Below are positions 32,967 to 44,208 of a stretch of 64,000 nucleotides of DNA, one piece after another. Each line of letters begins with the position of its first letter. Within the stretch, counting starts at the first letter, position 1. The position numbers and the translations under genes are program-made. The notes under the pieces were generated by a model. That model saw only the letters and a list, made by a program, of their open reading frames with translations, was not told the origin of the DNA and did not search any database. This stretch comes from Allodiplogaster sudhausi. Lineage: Eukaryota > Nematoda > Chromadorea > Rhabditida > Diplogasteridae. Where the stretch lies: contig CALZFC010000289.1 of the NCBI GenBank assembly GCA_945643635.1, positions 587,501 through 651,500 of the forward strand, in the 5' to 3' direction.

Positions 32967-33345
32967 CCGGGAGAGCTGCAGCAAGTGTTGCGAGGAAACT
33001 TGCAGAGTGTAATCTCGCATGGACCGAAACGTGTCCAGGGTCCACTTTAATTACGTTATCATGTGCATATTACGTATTAAAACAGACGTATTTAATCTTG
33101 AACGGTAAAACAAATGCTACGGCGATAATGCTACAAATCGGAGTGATTGATGAGATGCTTACCAGCATGGACAGCCGTCGACAGCCGAGTGGCACTTGCG
33201 AGTCTGTTGCGCCATCGCGCAGTTGCCACAGTGGTCTCCGCACTTTCCATGAGAAGTCCATTCGGACCTGCCAGATGGGACAAGGAAGTCGGAGGATCGT
33301 CCTAAGACTACCTTTCCTGAAGGCCAATTCCAAAATACCAACCAG

Positions 33346-33589
33346 TGTTGAATCCCGCGCACACACACCATCCCGGCTGGCCAACGGCCAGACACACTCT
33401 CTCCCCCTCTTCGCTCCGCCCCCTCGGGAGAGGTTGCGAGAGAGAGTGGACACGAGCACGGCTCGAGGAAGGCTGGCCGATCACCATCTCACCGACCACA
33501 CCACGGGAGGAACAATACCAGGTGAGAATCATGCACATATTTGTGGTCAGATGGGAGGGCAGTGCTTTAGGCGGCACTGCCTTTCTACA
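33346..33589 (+). repeat. Left LTR, 244 bp
   Basis: It begins TGTTGAATCCCGCGC and ends GCCTTTCTACA, and matches 38398-38641 with about four substitutions. Confidence 0.92.
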
Positions 33590-33607
33590 TGGAGGTCCCG
33601 GGTCAGA
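33590..33607 (+). other. Primer-binding site of the LTR element
   Basis: TGGAGGTCCCGGGTCAGA directly follows the left LTR. It starts with TGG as expected for pairing with a tRNA 3' CCA end. The tRNA species was not identified. Confidence 0.65.
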
Positions 33608-35187
33608 CTCATGTTGCAGGGACATGAGCCTGATCCCGCGAACAAGAGCTAAAACATTTTTTTTAAATTAATTTTTCGTAATAACAATATTTTTCTAAAT
33701 TCAAAAAATAATACACATAAAAATTTTTCACTATCTTGTTCGCAGGGTCTGAAGTAGTCTGTCCCATTTACAAACCTCTTGTCAGGAAGCGCGCGCTCCT
33801 AGGAAACTAGGCTAGATTTAGTGTTGAAAAATTCACCCCCCAGTCGCATGTCTCGCGCTTTATGGGGAATGCTTCGTTTTTTGTTATTGCTAAGAGTAAG
33901 CGTATTGCCTGTGGTTGCGCGAATCCACTACAGAGAGTGTCCCAATGTGGTTAGTAACCTGCAATGTGGGGAATTGCAAGGCTGGGCACCTCAATCCTAG
34001 CCACCCCATAGAGGGACGAAGGCCCCCGGGCTAGCTGTAGCCACTGCAGTTCCAAAACTCTTCCTGCAGTAGGTAGGCATGCGGGACCCCGGGAAAGCGC
34101 TTACCGCCTTCGGTCTCCACCAAACTCCCTCTATTCCCATATCTAGGATAGGCAAACGAAGTAAGCGACTGGGACTAGGTGACAACACTTTATCTCTCTA
34201 ACAGTCAGCTGGGTAGATTGCGCAATAAGAGTGCTGACGCAGAGGTAAAAGTGGCGCTTCAACCACCCTAACTTGAGTCCTTTGTAATTATGTGCTTGAT
34301 CGGTCTGCCTAAGCCTTTTTCGGTCGTGCTGCCAGTGCAGTATTCTAATCTCTTTTTCTTTTATTCGCCCGCTCACTTAATCCTATTGTTCCTCTGCAGC
34401 ACTGGTCTCATCGTCTCTCTCACTCATTCTTGTTCTCTTCCATTCTTCTTCCCCCCTCATCTCTCTACCCTCTCTCCATCCACATATGTCTCTCTCTCTT
34501 CTCTTCCTATTAGATAGCGCAAGATTGCAATCTCTGTTTATGAGTGTCCGGACGTATCCGTTCGTGACACATATCACAGCTGCTATCTTCCAACTCAGAG
34601 AGCGCAACTCCAAAACAAATCATTCATCTCTTCCTTTCTATCTTTAACTCTCAACTATTTCTCTCATTGTATCTTTTCTCTCATTCTCTATCCGATGCTA
34701 TCTTCCTTCCTTCCATCCGAACACCATCTGCCACTTATACAGCCTTGATTGATAATGCGACCGAATGTACATCTGCATCCCGCATCTCTTTGACAACAAG
34801 AGCAACACTGTAAACAACCGATAGCGTTCTTTCTTTCATCTCTTTCACTCAATTTTTTTCCTCTCTTCTTCATCTATAAGAACCGCTTCCAACCCAAATT
34901 TTATTCATGTCTCTCACATCCAACTTCCAAATAATTAACTATGTAACCCTTCTACTACTCCCTTACACTAATTCCCCTTTTATCTCATATACCCTCATCT
35001 CTCTATCCTCGCAGTTAACATCAACTACTCGTCATTGTTAATATTATAATTGCATTCGTATATACGGATTACTGTCCACTATCCGCTACAACCATATTGA
35101 CATATGCCAACATTTATTTTACACTTTCGACTTTATTTGTAATATTTATAGCTATTAAGAGAGCCTGTCAGTACTGTTCGATCAAGG
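33608..35187. other. LTR-element interior, unrecognised
   Basis: No frame with recognisable gag or protease motifs is seen. Sequence from 34.4 to 35.1 kb is pyrimidine-rich and AT-rich. It may be degraded or non-coding retrotransposon DNA. Confidence 0.5.
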
Positions 35188-36798
35188 CCTGCCCTAGAAT
35201 TTTTTTTTCGAATTTCCTCACCAAAAGTGAGTATAGTAGACAACTTGACGTGGTGAACAAAATAGGCTATATTTCAAAGTTGAAAAAAATTTTCCGCGCG
35301 AGACCCAGTACAGTAATCTTATAAATTTCATTGGTCATAAGTCGCTTCAAACTTATTATTAGATAATCATCGAGCTATCATTGGATAGCTGATTGGACGG
35401 GCTTTAATTTTCATGTTGATGTTGTTTTCATAAAATTTGAATTTGGCCCTAAAATACGGCCCTAAACATTTTCGAAGGCGGTTTTTAGCCAAATTAAGTA
35501 TTTTATGCTCATTTCTACAACACCGCTCTTTCATATTCTTAAAGCGCTTTAAATTTGCTACAATATATGTCTCTTCCAAAAAAAATGAAGGTCCCGGGCA
35601 TAGGTTCCGAAGCGTTCGAACATGATCCTGCGTAAACTGTAACACCGTGCAAGCGGGTTCTTCGATCCATAACTGCGCTCAATGTCAATATTACAAAATC
35701 GTAAGTATATCATCTAAGAGCTCTTAGGGAGATCTTCAAATGCTACATACATTATTTTATTGACAAGTTTCAATTTATTTGGGAAATTTCGAAATGTACA
35801 ATTAGAAGGCTTAAAAAACTACTTTAAAAACATTTCGCCTGTCAAAACATACATCATAAGAAAGAGGATGAAATTTACTACAAGATGAACCCCTTTCATT
35901 GGAATTCCATGAATTCAATCTTTTGTTATAAGCCATAAGAGTAGGATAACAAGGCCTTATGGAAAAAACTGTAAAAAAAGGATTGGAATATTCTAATTCG
36001 AATAACCTAAAATGGGCGAAATGACAGCGACGCTACTGGCACTTCTTTTATGATTTATAACAAAAGATCGTATACATGGAATTCCATTGAAAGGGGTTCA
36101 TCTTGTAGCAAATTTCATTCTCTTTCTTATGATGTATGTTTCGACAGGCGAAAATGTTACTAAGTAGTTTTTTAAGCCTTCTAATTGTACAGAACGAAAT
36201 TTACCATATAAAATGACAATTTATAATAAAAATATGTATGTAACATTTGAAGATCTCCGTGAGAGCTCTTAGATGATATGCAGTCGATTTTGTAATATTA
36301 ACATTGAGCGCAGTTATGGATCGATGAATGCGCTTGCACGGTGTTACAGTGTACACTGGATCATGTTAGAACGCTTCGGAACCTATGCCCGGGACCTTCA
36401 TTTTTTTTGGAAGAGACATATATTGTAGCAAATTTCAAGCGCTTTAAGAATATGTAGGAGCGGCGTTGTAGAAATGAGCATAAAATACTTAATTTGGCTA
36501 AAAACAGCCTTCGAAAATGTTTAGGGCCGTATTTTAGAGCCAAATTCAAATTTTATGAAAACAACATCAACATGAAAATTAAAGCCCGTCCAATCAGCTA
36601 TCCAATGATAGCTCGTTGGTTGTCTAATAATAAGTTTAAAGCGACTTATGACCAATGAAATTTATAAGATTACTGTACTGGGTCTCGCGCGGAAAATTTT
36701 TTTCAACTTTGAAATATAGCCTATTTTGTTCACCACGTCAATTTGTCTACTATACTCACTTTTGGTGAGGAAATTCGAAAAAAAATTCCTAGGGCAGG
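35188..36798. mobile_element. 1.6-kb foldback element nested in the LTR retrotransposon
   Basis: Long inverted arms run inward from CCTGCCCTAG on the left and CCTAGGGCAGG on the right. Matching blocks include TTCGAATTTCCTCACC, CCCGGGCATAGGTTCCGAA, ATCATCTAAGAGCTCTTA and GGAATTCCAT in mirrored order, so the arms are nearly 0.75 kb each. Mirrored open frames of 62 residues (35437-35625 and 36361-36549) are products of the symmetry. The target duplication was not resolved. Confidence 0.85.
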
Positions 36799-37779
36799 TC
36801 ATAATAGGGCCCTGCTCGAGTCTTACTGACATCCTCTCTTAATTCTATATTGCAGTGTTAACAACTTTTGTCCTCTAAGCAACTGGTTTAGCTCTACTTA
36901 TTTTAACTCGTAGTTAATTAACACCTAATTCCATTATTTTATTCATTTATTTTCCAATTGCTGTATTTTCTGCTTTATTCTACAGTTTTTTGTGCAGTCG
37001 AGTTTTTTTTTTAATTTCTTTTAGATATAGTAAACATTTAATTTCCGAACACTTTTCAATCAATTCTTTACACTTTCTCTAACTCAACGCAGATTAGAAT
37101 CGTAATTAATTATGTTCAATCTTTTCATATATTGATATTGCATATATTTGCGAAAGTTAGCCAACAGGACATTCAATCATTTTCCTTTCAATTATACAAT
37201 TATTGTTCTTCATTGTAATTTTCTGCCTCTTTTCTCTTTAACTATTCTTTCTAATTTCGATTTAATTGTTCACTCTTATCTTCTCACCTCTCCACCTGTC
37301 CGACACCACTGTTCCGACTCATCATCGACGATGCTCTCGCGGTACGCAGCAGACGGAATGAAAGAACATGGATGAATGATCCAATGCGGGATCTCAAGAA
37401 CGAATCACTCCGAGAAGAACAAGAATGCAAAGCAAGATACGTGGTGACTTCTTTGCCGAAACCCAAGGATCGAGTGAGTCCGCACGTCATTCCGCACGAC
37501 GAGATGAAGAAGTCATGACACCGCTTCCAATGACAACGCAAGACTACTTCTGCCGAAGAGTCGAAGGAGCCTCTCAGTAATTTCCCGGAAGCATGCGTCC
37601 TCTTCTAGCGTTTCCAAATCTACATTCTGGGTCCCCTGCCCCAGACCTTCCAAGGAAACCGATGCATCATCTCCAGGAAATACTTTCTCACGAGCGAAGA
37701 AGAACAACGCGAAATTCACCGCAGAAGATGTCCAATGAAGAGACACCAGGCCAATCAAGGAGACCAAGCCCTGGTAAGT
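36799..37779. other. LTR-element interior, degraded
   Basis: This AT-rich stretch becomes coding-like after 37.3 kb (for example REEQECKARYVV near 37.4 kb), but no named domain is recognised. It is probably decayed pol or spacer. Confidence 0.45.
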
Positions 37780-38128
37780 CGCTAGATACCCGCAACAAAC
37801 TGGCGCCGAAGCTCCAAGGGCCCAATGAAGTCCTCGACGTCAGCGGTCAGCATGTCTCCATCCGAAGAGTAGATGGAAAGATAGAGACAGTTCACAAGGA
37901 CAACCTTCGCGTCTACGAGGAGAAGAAATAACGGAAAAACACGAACGAAGGGAGAACGCAAGAAGCCGAAGCAACGACAATCATCAGCAGGACGACAAGA
38001 ACTCGCCAGATGCCCCAACCAACCATACAGCAACCGCACCGACAGAAAAAGAAGAACAGGAACAAGTACAACCACTCCGCCGATCTACGCGCATCAGACA
38101 GCCACCTGCGCGTTTCCGGAGTGACTGA
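37780..38128 (+). pseudogene. Pol remnant: integrase C-terminus
   Basis: NKLAPKLQGPNEVLDVSG followed by VHKDNLRVYEEKK is the SH3-like C-terminal end of a Ty3/gypsy-type integrase. A second stretch, in another frame, reads LRRSTRIRQPPARFRSD and ends at the TGA at 38126-38128, a tail typical of retrotransposon polyproteins. The frame change and the absence of upstream reverse transcriptase, RNase H and integrase core show decay. Confidence 0.75.
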
Positions 38129-38379
38129 GGACATCAAGAGGCCGTGAGCCGGGTTGAGCAGTCAATATCTATCGCTCTCCAAGCTTCGTCTCATAGTAAC
38201 TATCAATCTTCCGAGAAGCTGCTCAACCTGCTTCACACTGTACATACACACCATAACCGCATCCTACTCCTCTATACATACTATGTACATACATCATATA
38301 ACCTCAACACCAACAACACGATCACGGATATCACAGAACGCAAAAGTCGCTGCGTTCTGCCGTTGATCAGGGGATCAAC

Positions 38380-38397
38380 AACTTCCGAAGGGGGGCA
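38380..38397 (+). other. Polypurine tract of the LTR element
   Basis: CCGAAGGGGGGCA directly precedes the right LTR, as expected for the plus-strand primer. Confidence 0.65.
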
Positions 38398-38641
38398 TGT
38401 TGAATCCCGCGCACACACACCATCCCGGCTGGCCAACGGCCAGACACACTCTCTCCCCCGCTTCGCTCCGCCCCCTCGGGAGAGGGTGCGAGAGAGAGTG
38501 GACACGAGCACGGCTCGAGGAAGGCTGGCCGATCACCATCTCACCGACCACACCACGGGAGGAACAATACTAGATGAGAATCATGCACATATTTGTGGTC
38601 AGATGGGAGGGCAGTGCTTTAGGCGGCACTGCCTTTCTACA
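38398..38641 (+). repeat. Right LTR, 244 bp
   Basis: It is the same length as the left LTR, with about four substitutions, and is followed by the CCAG target duplication. Confidence 0.92.
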
Positions 38642-38821
38642 CCAGATTCCGTTGACCGGGCAGCAATGGACCGTCGAACTCAAGCACTTTGGTGGAGATG
38701 TAGAAGGAGGCGGAGGTGTCGGAAGCGTAGGAGGAGGAGGTGTTGGAGGCAGAGGCGAGGACGGGGGAGGAGCAAGTGTCTATAAAATAATTATCTTGTC
38801 AAAAACTTTTATTGTAAAAAT

Positions 38822-38824
<3 letters not shown>

Positions 38825-38858
<34 letters not shown>

Positions 38859-38892
38859 TATCTTCATATATCTACATATACTATATATATAT

Positions 38893-38955
<63 letters not shown>
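38825..38955. repeat. (TA)n/(AC)n microsatellite in intron 2 of copy F
   Basis: Long TA runs are interrupted by an (AC)n run near 38893-38910. Confidence 0.95.
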
Positions 38956-38962
<7 letters not shown>

Positions 38963-39323
38963 TAGTACTTCAATTGAAAGTATTACTGTAAAAACTTGAA
39001 GATATCAAATGATACTCGTACCGTAGTCGTGGACAGCTGCGCATCGCAAGGCTGATAATTGTACGGAAGCTTTGGCTGAGAAGTTAGCCAGAACACACCG
39101 CAGACATCTTGTGACTCGCCGCATTTCTCTTTACAATCAAGAGAATTTTTCTTTCTCTTCCCGAATCTTTTTTCTTGATTAATATTCATGAGATTTTTTA
39201 TTCGATGAGCTCCACAAAATCATTTAATTCACCTCTACACATGCTCATGAAGAACTCAGCTTCGAGATGAGCAAGAAGAGCGAAGATCAATACGAGAGGC
39301 CACATGACTGCACGTTTAGCCAT

Positions 39324-41361
39324 CCTATTAAAATATATGTCTGAAGGAATTTCAAGCGAATTTCAAATACATACTAATTATTACATATGACCTCCTGCGG
39401 ACTATAGATTAATTCTTTGTCACATTTCGACGGATAAGTTTGAATATTCGGGCAGTTAAGTTATCTCACTTTCATTCTACTTGACAATTAAAATTGAAAA
39501 AAAGGCAACAAAGGACAACTCTTGCCGAATATGGCTACCAGCCGTGGCTAATATAGCAAAAAGAGAAGGAGTATAAAACTTGGCAAGATTGGGCATGATT
39601 TCTAATCTTTTCCAGCAAGATGACAATGGAACAAAACGGTGCTTTCTGTAGCGAATGAAATGATCAACAACCGGGCACTGCTATAAATTCTTCGAAGAAG
39701 GTCGGGAAGGCGCCAGTAAAAATATCATGCCTCAATCATTAGGCTGAGACGAGCTCGCTAAGCATCATTACAACAAAGATTCCTTCCTCTGCCGCTCGAC
39801 CATTTGGTCTCCGAAACACCGTCATTAAAGTTGTCTTGAGCATTATAGAACACTGGGGCTAACCATAAGACGTTCGCCCCACCGTTGTGTAATGTTGTTA
39901 TCATCGAAGTTTATAATTGGTAATGATTACAGCTAACATAATTGGCCGCATTCCACTCATCACCTGCCGCTAAGAAACCTATTCCGCGTGACCAGGCGCC
40001 TTAATGCAGGAAAGAGACAGTCACTTATCGCCTCTCTCACTCCATAGTCACAACATATCGCGATGAATCGAGATTATGAGATGATCTCTTCAACCTAAAT
40101 AATAATATCGTAAATAATAGATATAGACATTCATATCAACACATATGTAGTTCTCACGTTTGCAGTACTTCGTTTCATCATCTGCTATTGATTGTGCTGA
40201 CCGGGTTGTTGTCTGGCGAGGAGGTAACTCATCTGCTGCTCCGTAAGCCATCCTGGAACCCACTTTGAAGAGTTGAAAAAGAAGAAGATCGATTAGATTG
40301 GAATTACTGCCAAGCTCGAAGCAATAAAATATTTCTTTTTTTTGCCGGCTCGGCTCGTCTCCGGACATTTGGCCGGCCGGCCCAAATTCAAATTAGATCA
40401 AGAAAGGCAATGGAGAGGCATGAGTAAGTGACCTAGCGATGAGAGAGTGTCAAGAAACGGAGATCGGCGAGAGAAACAAAGAAGAGTTCCCTCCGGCCAG
40501 CATAGCTGCTTATTAGAACGATATGCAACTAGAATATGAACGTACATTCGGAAGTCGGCTGTCGACTTGGACAAGAAAACATATGAAGAAGTTGAAAAAA
40601 ATATGTCCGCCCTCTTCATTGTTTTATCAATCAAAAGTTTCTACATATGATCATCAAGTTTCTGCACATCTACATATGTAGATACAGTGATTAGATAAAA
40701 CAAAAGAGAATATTTTCGAAAATACGTTGAATGTTTTCTCCCATTTAAATCAGCAGACGGCGTTCTTCTTCACGGAATGCAACTTTCAAAATACTCCAAC
40801 CACTTTCAGCTATTTTATTATTATGAACTGTCGTAAACGTCATGACGAAACCGAAAAAGTCGCGATGGCTGGCCACCCCATGCGCAATTTCAAAGGTGCC
40901 AGTACACAATGAGTGAATCGGCTGTTTCACAGAGTTGGACGAGAAAAGCGCTAAATACGCACGCATGCAATGCTTTGGAGGCAAAGATGTCATTTCCTGT
41001 ATATAAAACGCTGCATTCTGATCGAAAGAGAAAAGAGAGCAGCACGATAATGGAACTCCTGCTTGGCACACTACTAACCGCGCTAACCATAAGCGCATCA
41101 AATATACAACCTATTGCTTGAGCAAGATTTGTTGTAATTCGCGAATCATTAGCCAAAATGTTGAATTAAAACAAAAAGATTTGTATTAATTGAGAACTGA
41201 ATAGTATGGACGTCTTTTGGATCTTATTCCTTCGTTCCATTATTTTATCTTGTCTTAATTATATGGCCAGCAAAGTTCATGATTGGTTCTCTTTTTAGCT
41301 ATTCAATTGTGCTATTTGATCCGAATTGCTGAAGTGATTGATGATGCGTCGTAGATGTCTT
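39324..41361. other. Intergenic DNA between copies F and G
   Basis: The left part is the upstream flank of copy F, with the TATA-like block at 39546-39557. From about 40.5 kb it is the shared 3' flank of copy G. No gene is recognised. Confidence 0.6.
39546..39557 (-). promoter_or_regulatory. Conserved TATA-like block upstream of copy F
   Basis: GCTATATTAGCC on the minus strand, about 225 bp before the copy F start codon. Confidence 0.5.
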
Positions 41362-43017
41362 CTAGCAGGCTTGAGTTTCGCTGGCTGGACCGCTGTAAGA
41401 AAAAAAAGAAGTAATTCAGATTACTGCCAACTAAAATATATTTTTGTTGAAAAAAAAAATTTGTTTCACTGCCGTACAGACAATCAGTCTTTAAATGTGG
41501 AACATGTTCCGAATACTTGTTCACAAAATTGGCCTTGCTTTCACGGGGTAAGATATTCAGAGTTTTACAATCGAAGCATATGTAGTATGTATGTTTTCGC
41601 TGAAGAAAATATTAATTACACTGAAAAATGTTCGGCCTAACATTACGAATCAAAGTTCAGTCGTGTTCTGCTGATAACTTGAACTTTAAAGATCTAATTA
41701 TGAACAATCTGAAAGGAAACTGAGGTAATTTTTTATCTTTCAGAAAGAAAACTATATAATTAGGTAATTTAACAAGCAATTAAAGAGAAAATAAATAAAA
41801 AAAACCTACTTGCACGGGCATTTGTAGCCCAAGCCCTGGCATGTTCGGATTCGATTTCGTCTGCCATTTATGCAGGGCTCCCAGGTGCGCCACTCGTTCC
41901 AGAAGGTGCTGCTGCCTGCACATCAAAGTAATGAATGGTGTCATCAACTATTCTTTTTTGCTACTCCCAAACAGAGATGGTAAATGGCCCAAAAATTTTG
42001 GGCCGGCCCGGCCCGTCAGGCCCAAGGTCTGGGCCGGCCCGGAACGAACCATTTCCGGGCCCTAGAATTTTGGGCACGGCCCGTTTGAGCTCGATTTTCA
42101 AAAAATTCTGGGGGAAAAAGTTCGGCGAGTTACAAAGTGTTTTGAAATTCAGAATTTTTCATGCTCGTGCTACGAACATTCATTTTAATGTATAGAAAAA
42201 AGACTTTTAGGGGGAAAAATTAACAAATGAAGAAAGTTTTGCTCTTTACAATGCCACCAGTCGTCCTGACTGGACGACATTGCGTGGTTATCGAGCCCAA
42301 ACGGGCTCACGGGCCCGCCCAACTTTTTTGGGCCCGGCCCGGGGCCCTGGGAAATTGGGCCGGCCCGGCCCGCGGTCCCGCCCGGGCCGGGCCGGGCCGG
42401 GCCGTTACCATCTCAGCTCCCAAATAATAATTAATTACACTATTGAATATATGGTGTGACCACACTTGCTATAGTAATAAAACCGCGAACTCATGAAAAT
42501 ATCCTTGTAATTCGATAGAGAGAGATATGTAAATGAACAGAGAACACTTATCAAAACCGAAACAAGCAGCTCCAGTGCTCGTTTGTGGCAGGCAAAGTTT
42601 CCTAATCCAGATTAAAGCTTTTGGCTCCTTTCAATGTCCACTCACCCTCATAAAAATTAAGAGCCAATTTTTGGCTCCGTTAAGAATTACTGTTAAGCTT
42701 GATGAAATTAGATAATACTCGTACCGTAGTCGTGCTCGGAGGTGCATTGCAATTTTGATAGTTGTACGGAAGCTTTGGCTGAGAAGTCAGCCAGAAGACA
42801 CCGCAGACATCTTGTGACTGGCCGCATTTCTCTTTACAACAAAGAACAATTCTTTCCATTTTTCTTAATAAATTGTTTGCGATTTTTTCTTTAATTGGAT
42901 GCACTCTTTGAAATCATTAAAATAACCTCGACACATGCCCAAGTGAAGAGCAGCGTCGAGTTGACCAAGAAGAGTGAGCACCAATACGAGAGTCCTCATG
43001 GTCGGTCCTGTGGCCAT
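41362..43017 (-). pseudogene. TSP1-array copy G: exons 3-6 missing
   Basis: Present: signal-peptide exon from 43017 (MATGPTMRTLVLVLTLLGQ), first Cys-rich exon at about 42725-42835 (CGQSQDVCGVFWLTS), TSP1-2 at 41810-41915 and last exon 41362-41392 (CNGPASETQAC, stop). The Pro-rich exon, TSP1-1 and both linker exons are absent between 41.92 and 42.72 kb. That gap holds a hAT-type MITE and unrecognised AT-rich DNA. Exon 2 ends in phase 0 but TSP1-2 needs phase 1, so joining what remains would shift frame. I infer a deletion pseudogene. Confidence 0.8.
41972..42416. mobile_element. hAT-type MITE, 445 bp, with 8-bp target duplication
   Basis: The left end CAGAGATGGTAAATGGCCC and the right end (reverse complement CTGAGATGGTAACGGCCC) are inverted repeats. 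CTCCCAAA is duplicated at 41964-41971 and 42417-42424. An 8-bp duplication with CAG-type ends is typical of hAT elements. Inside are dense GGCCCGGCC-type repeats at both sides and no transposase. Confidence 0.9.
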
Positions 43018-44208
43018 CTTATTTTAACATGTGTCTGAAAGAATTGTGCAAGCTTAACAATAGGTACATAATATTCAATTATACTCTTATGTATATTATA
43101 TAATTTTAAAAATTCTTCCTCTTATACTATTGAATTGATTTGTTCTATGAGATTATTAAGATAGGAATATTCACAAAAGAAATGCTTGAACGAAAGAAAC
43201 GCGTGTCGAGTATGACTATGATCGGCGGCTAATATAGCATAGAGAAAAGGAGCCATAAAAAGTTGGCAAGATTGAGCATGACGATGCCTTTATAGTGTCT
43301 AGCAAGAGGCTTAAACGGTGAATGCAGAGATGAAAGATATGATCAACAAGTGCTCGGCAAACCATTAGATCGGCGGGCTTGTCTCCTAAAAGCTGAATTC
43401 TCAGTGATGTCAGCGAGTTAAAAATCAATGGATCAAGAACATTTTATTATCCTTCGAACACAATGCGTGTTACATTTAATAAAAGGGCGCATGCGTTATT
43501 CGTTGGCGTTATTATCAGAAACAAAATGAAAAGCGTAAATGAAAAGATGCTCGGTCTCCAAATGTCTTTATGAATCATACAACATGGATTTGGCAGTCGA
43601 ATAATGAGGCAAAGACATTCTTAATAATATGCACACAAAAAGTACTCAGATATTACCTATAGACACAACATTTAAATCACGCCGCATTGTTTTTCCTGTG
43701 ATAGAGCTTCACTAAAATACTTCTGTCTTGCAAATAATAGTGTCCTTCATTCTAGTAATAGTGCAACGAGCTTGCCTCTCCTCCACATGTCAAGGATGAT
43801 ACTGCCCCGTTAGCTTGAAGTCGGCAATATATTTCTTTTATCCAGTTTTATACAACAGCAACGTTACCCGAATTTGTCATGTCCACTAAAAGGAAGAATA
43901 AGGTGAAGTAATTTGCAAATTTCCGGTTGCAATGATAGCTTTGGACGACAAAAGTTAAAGTTTCTTACTGTTGCATTTTCAGCGACGAAATGAAAAAAAA
44001 CTACTGATTGTGAGAATAAGAGTTGTTAACTAATTTTCGTCATCACTGTGGAGCTATCCATTTGATGTTTATAAATGAAGCAAAGAAACAAAGGACTGGC
44101 GCCCAATTGATCAAGTTAATAGAGTTGGAATTGAAGTTATTAATATTAAGATTAAGAGCAGGGATGTGTAAACATACAACTGTATGCAAATGATTCCTTC
44201 GAGGCCTT
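43018..44208. other. Intergenic DNA between copy G and the DUF229 gene
   Basis: The TATA-like block of copy G lies at 43227-43238. Text at 43.44-43.75 kb recurs around 56.04-56.35 kb. No gene is seen. Confidence 0.6.
43227..43238 (-). promoter_or_regulatory. Conserved TATA-like block upstream of copy G
   Basis: GCTATATTAGCC on the minus strand, about 210 bp before the copy G start codon. Confidence 0.5.

Larger units (their letters stand above)
33346..38641 (+). mobile_element. LTR retrotransposon, 5.3 kb, decayed interior
   Basis: Two direct LTRs of 244 bp each start TGTTGAATCC and end TTTCTACA, with only about four differences. Target duplication CCAG lies at 33342-33345 and 38642-38645. 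A primer-binding site follows the left LTR and a purine tract precedes the right one. The only recognisable protein remnant is the 3' end of pol (integrase C-terminus). Most of gag and pol is absent or unrecognisable, and a 1.6-kb foldback element occupies the middle. A Ty3/gypsy-type origin is likely from the integrase tail. Confidence 0.9.
32968..39323 (-). pseudogene. TSP1-array copy F: split by an LTR retrotransposon and truncated at the LINE
   Basis: Exons present: signal peptide from 39323 (MAKRAVMWPLVLIFALLAH), first Cys-rich exon at about 39020-39130, Pro-rich exon 38642-38779, TSP1-1 at 33163-33267 and CC exon at 32968-33044. Phases and lengths (105 and 77 nt) equal those of copy D. 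A 5.3-kb LTR element sits exactly at the 3' end of the Pro-rich exon. Exons 6-8, with the second half of the linker and TSP1-2, are absent; LINE sequence follows the exon 5 donor directly. The copy cannot encode a complete protein. Confidence 0.8.

Noticed and set aside
33097..33652. Plus-strand frame spanning copy F exon 4 and the left LTR
   Set aside because: It crosses the LTR boundary and is antisense to a TSP1 exon. No domain is visible.
33997..34188. Possible rRNA or tRNA fragment in the GC-rich patch
   Set aside because: I could not match it to any conserved rRNA core or tRNA cloverleaf.
38574..38999. Plus-strand frame through the right LTR and the TA microsatellite
   Set aside because: It is antisense to the Pro-rich exon and ends in Ile/Tyr repeats from the microsatellite.
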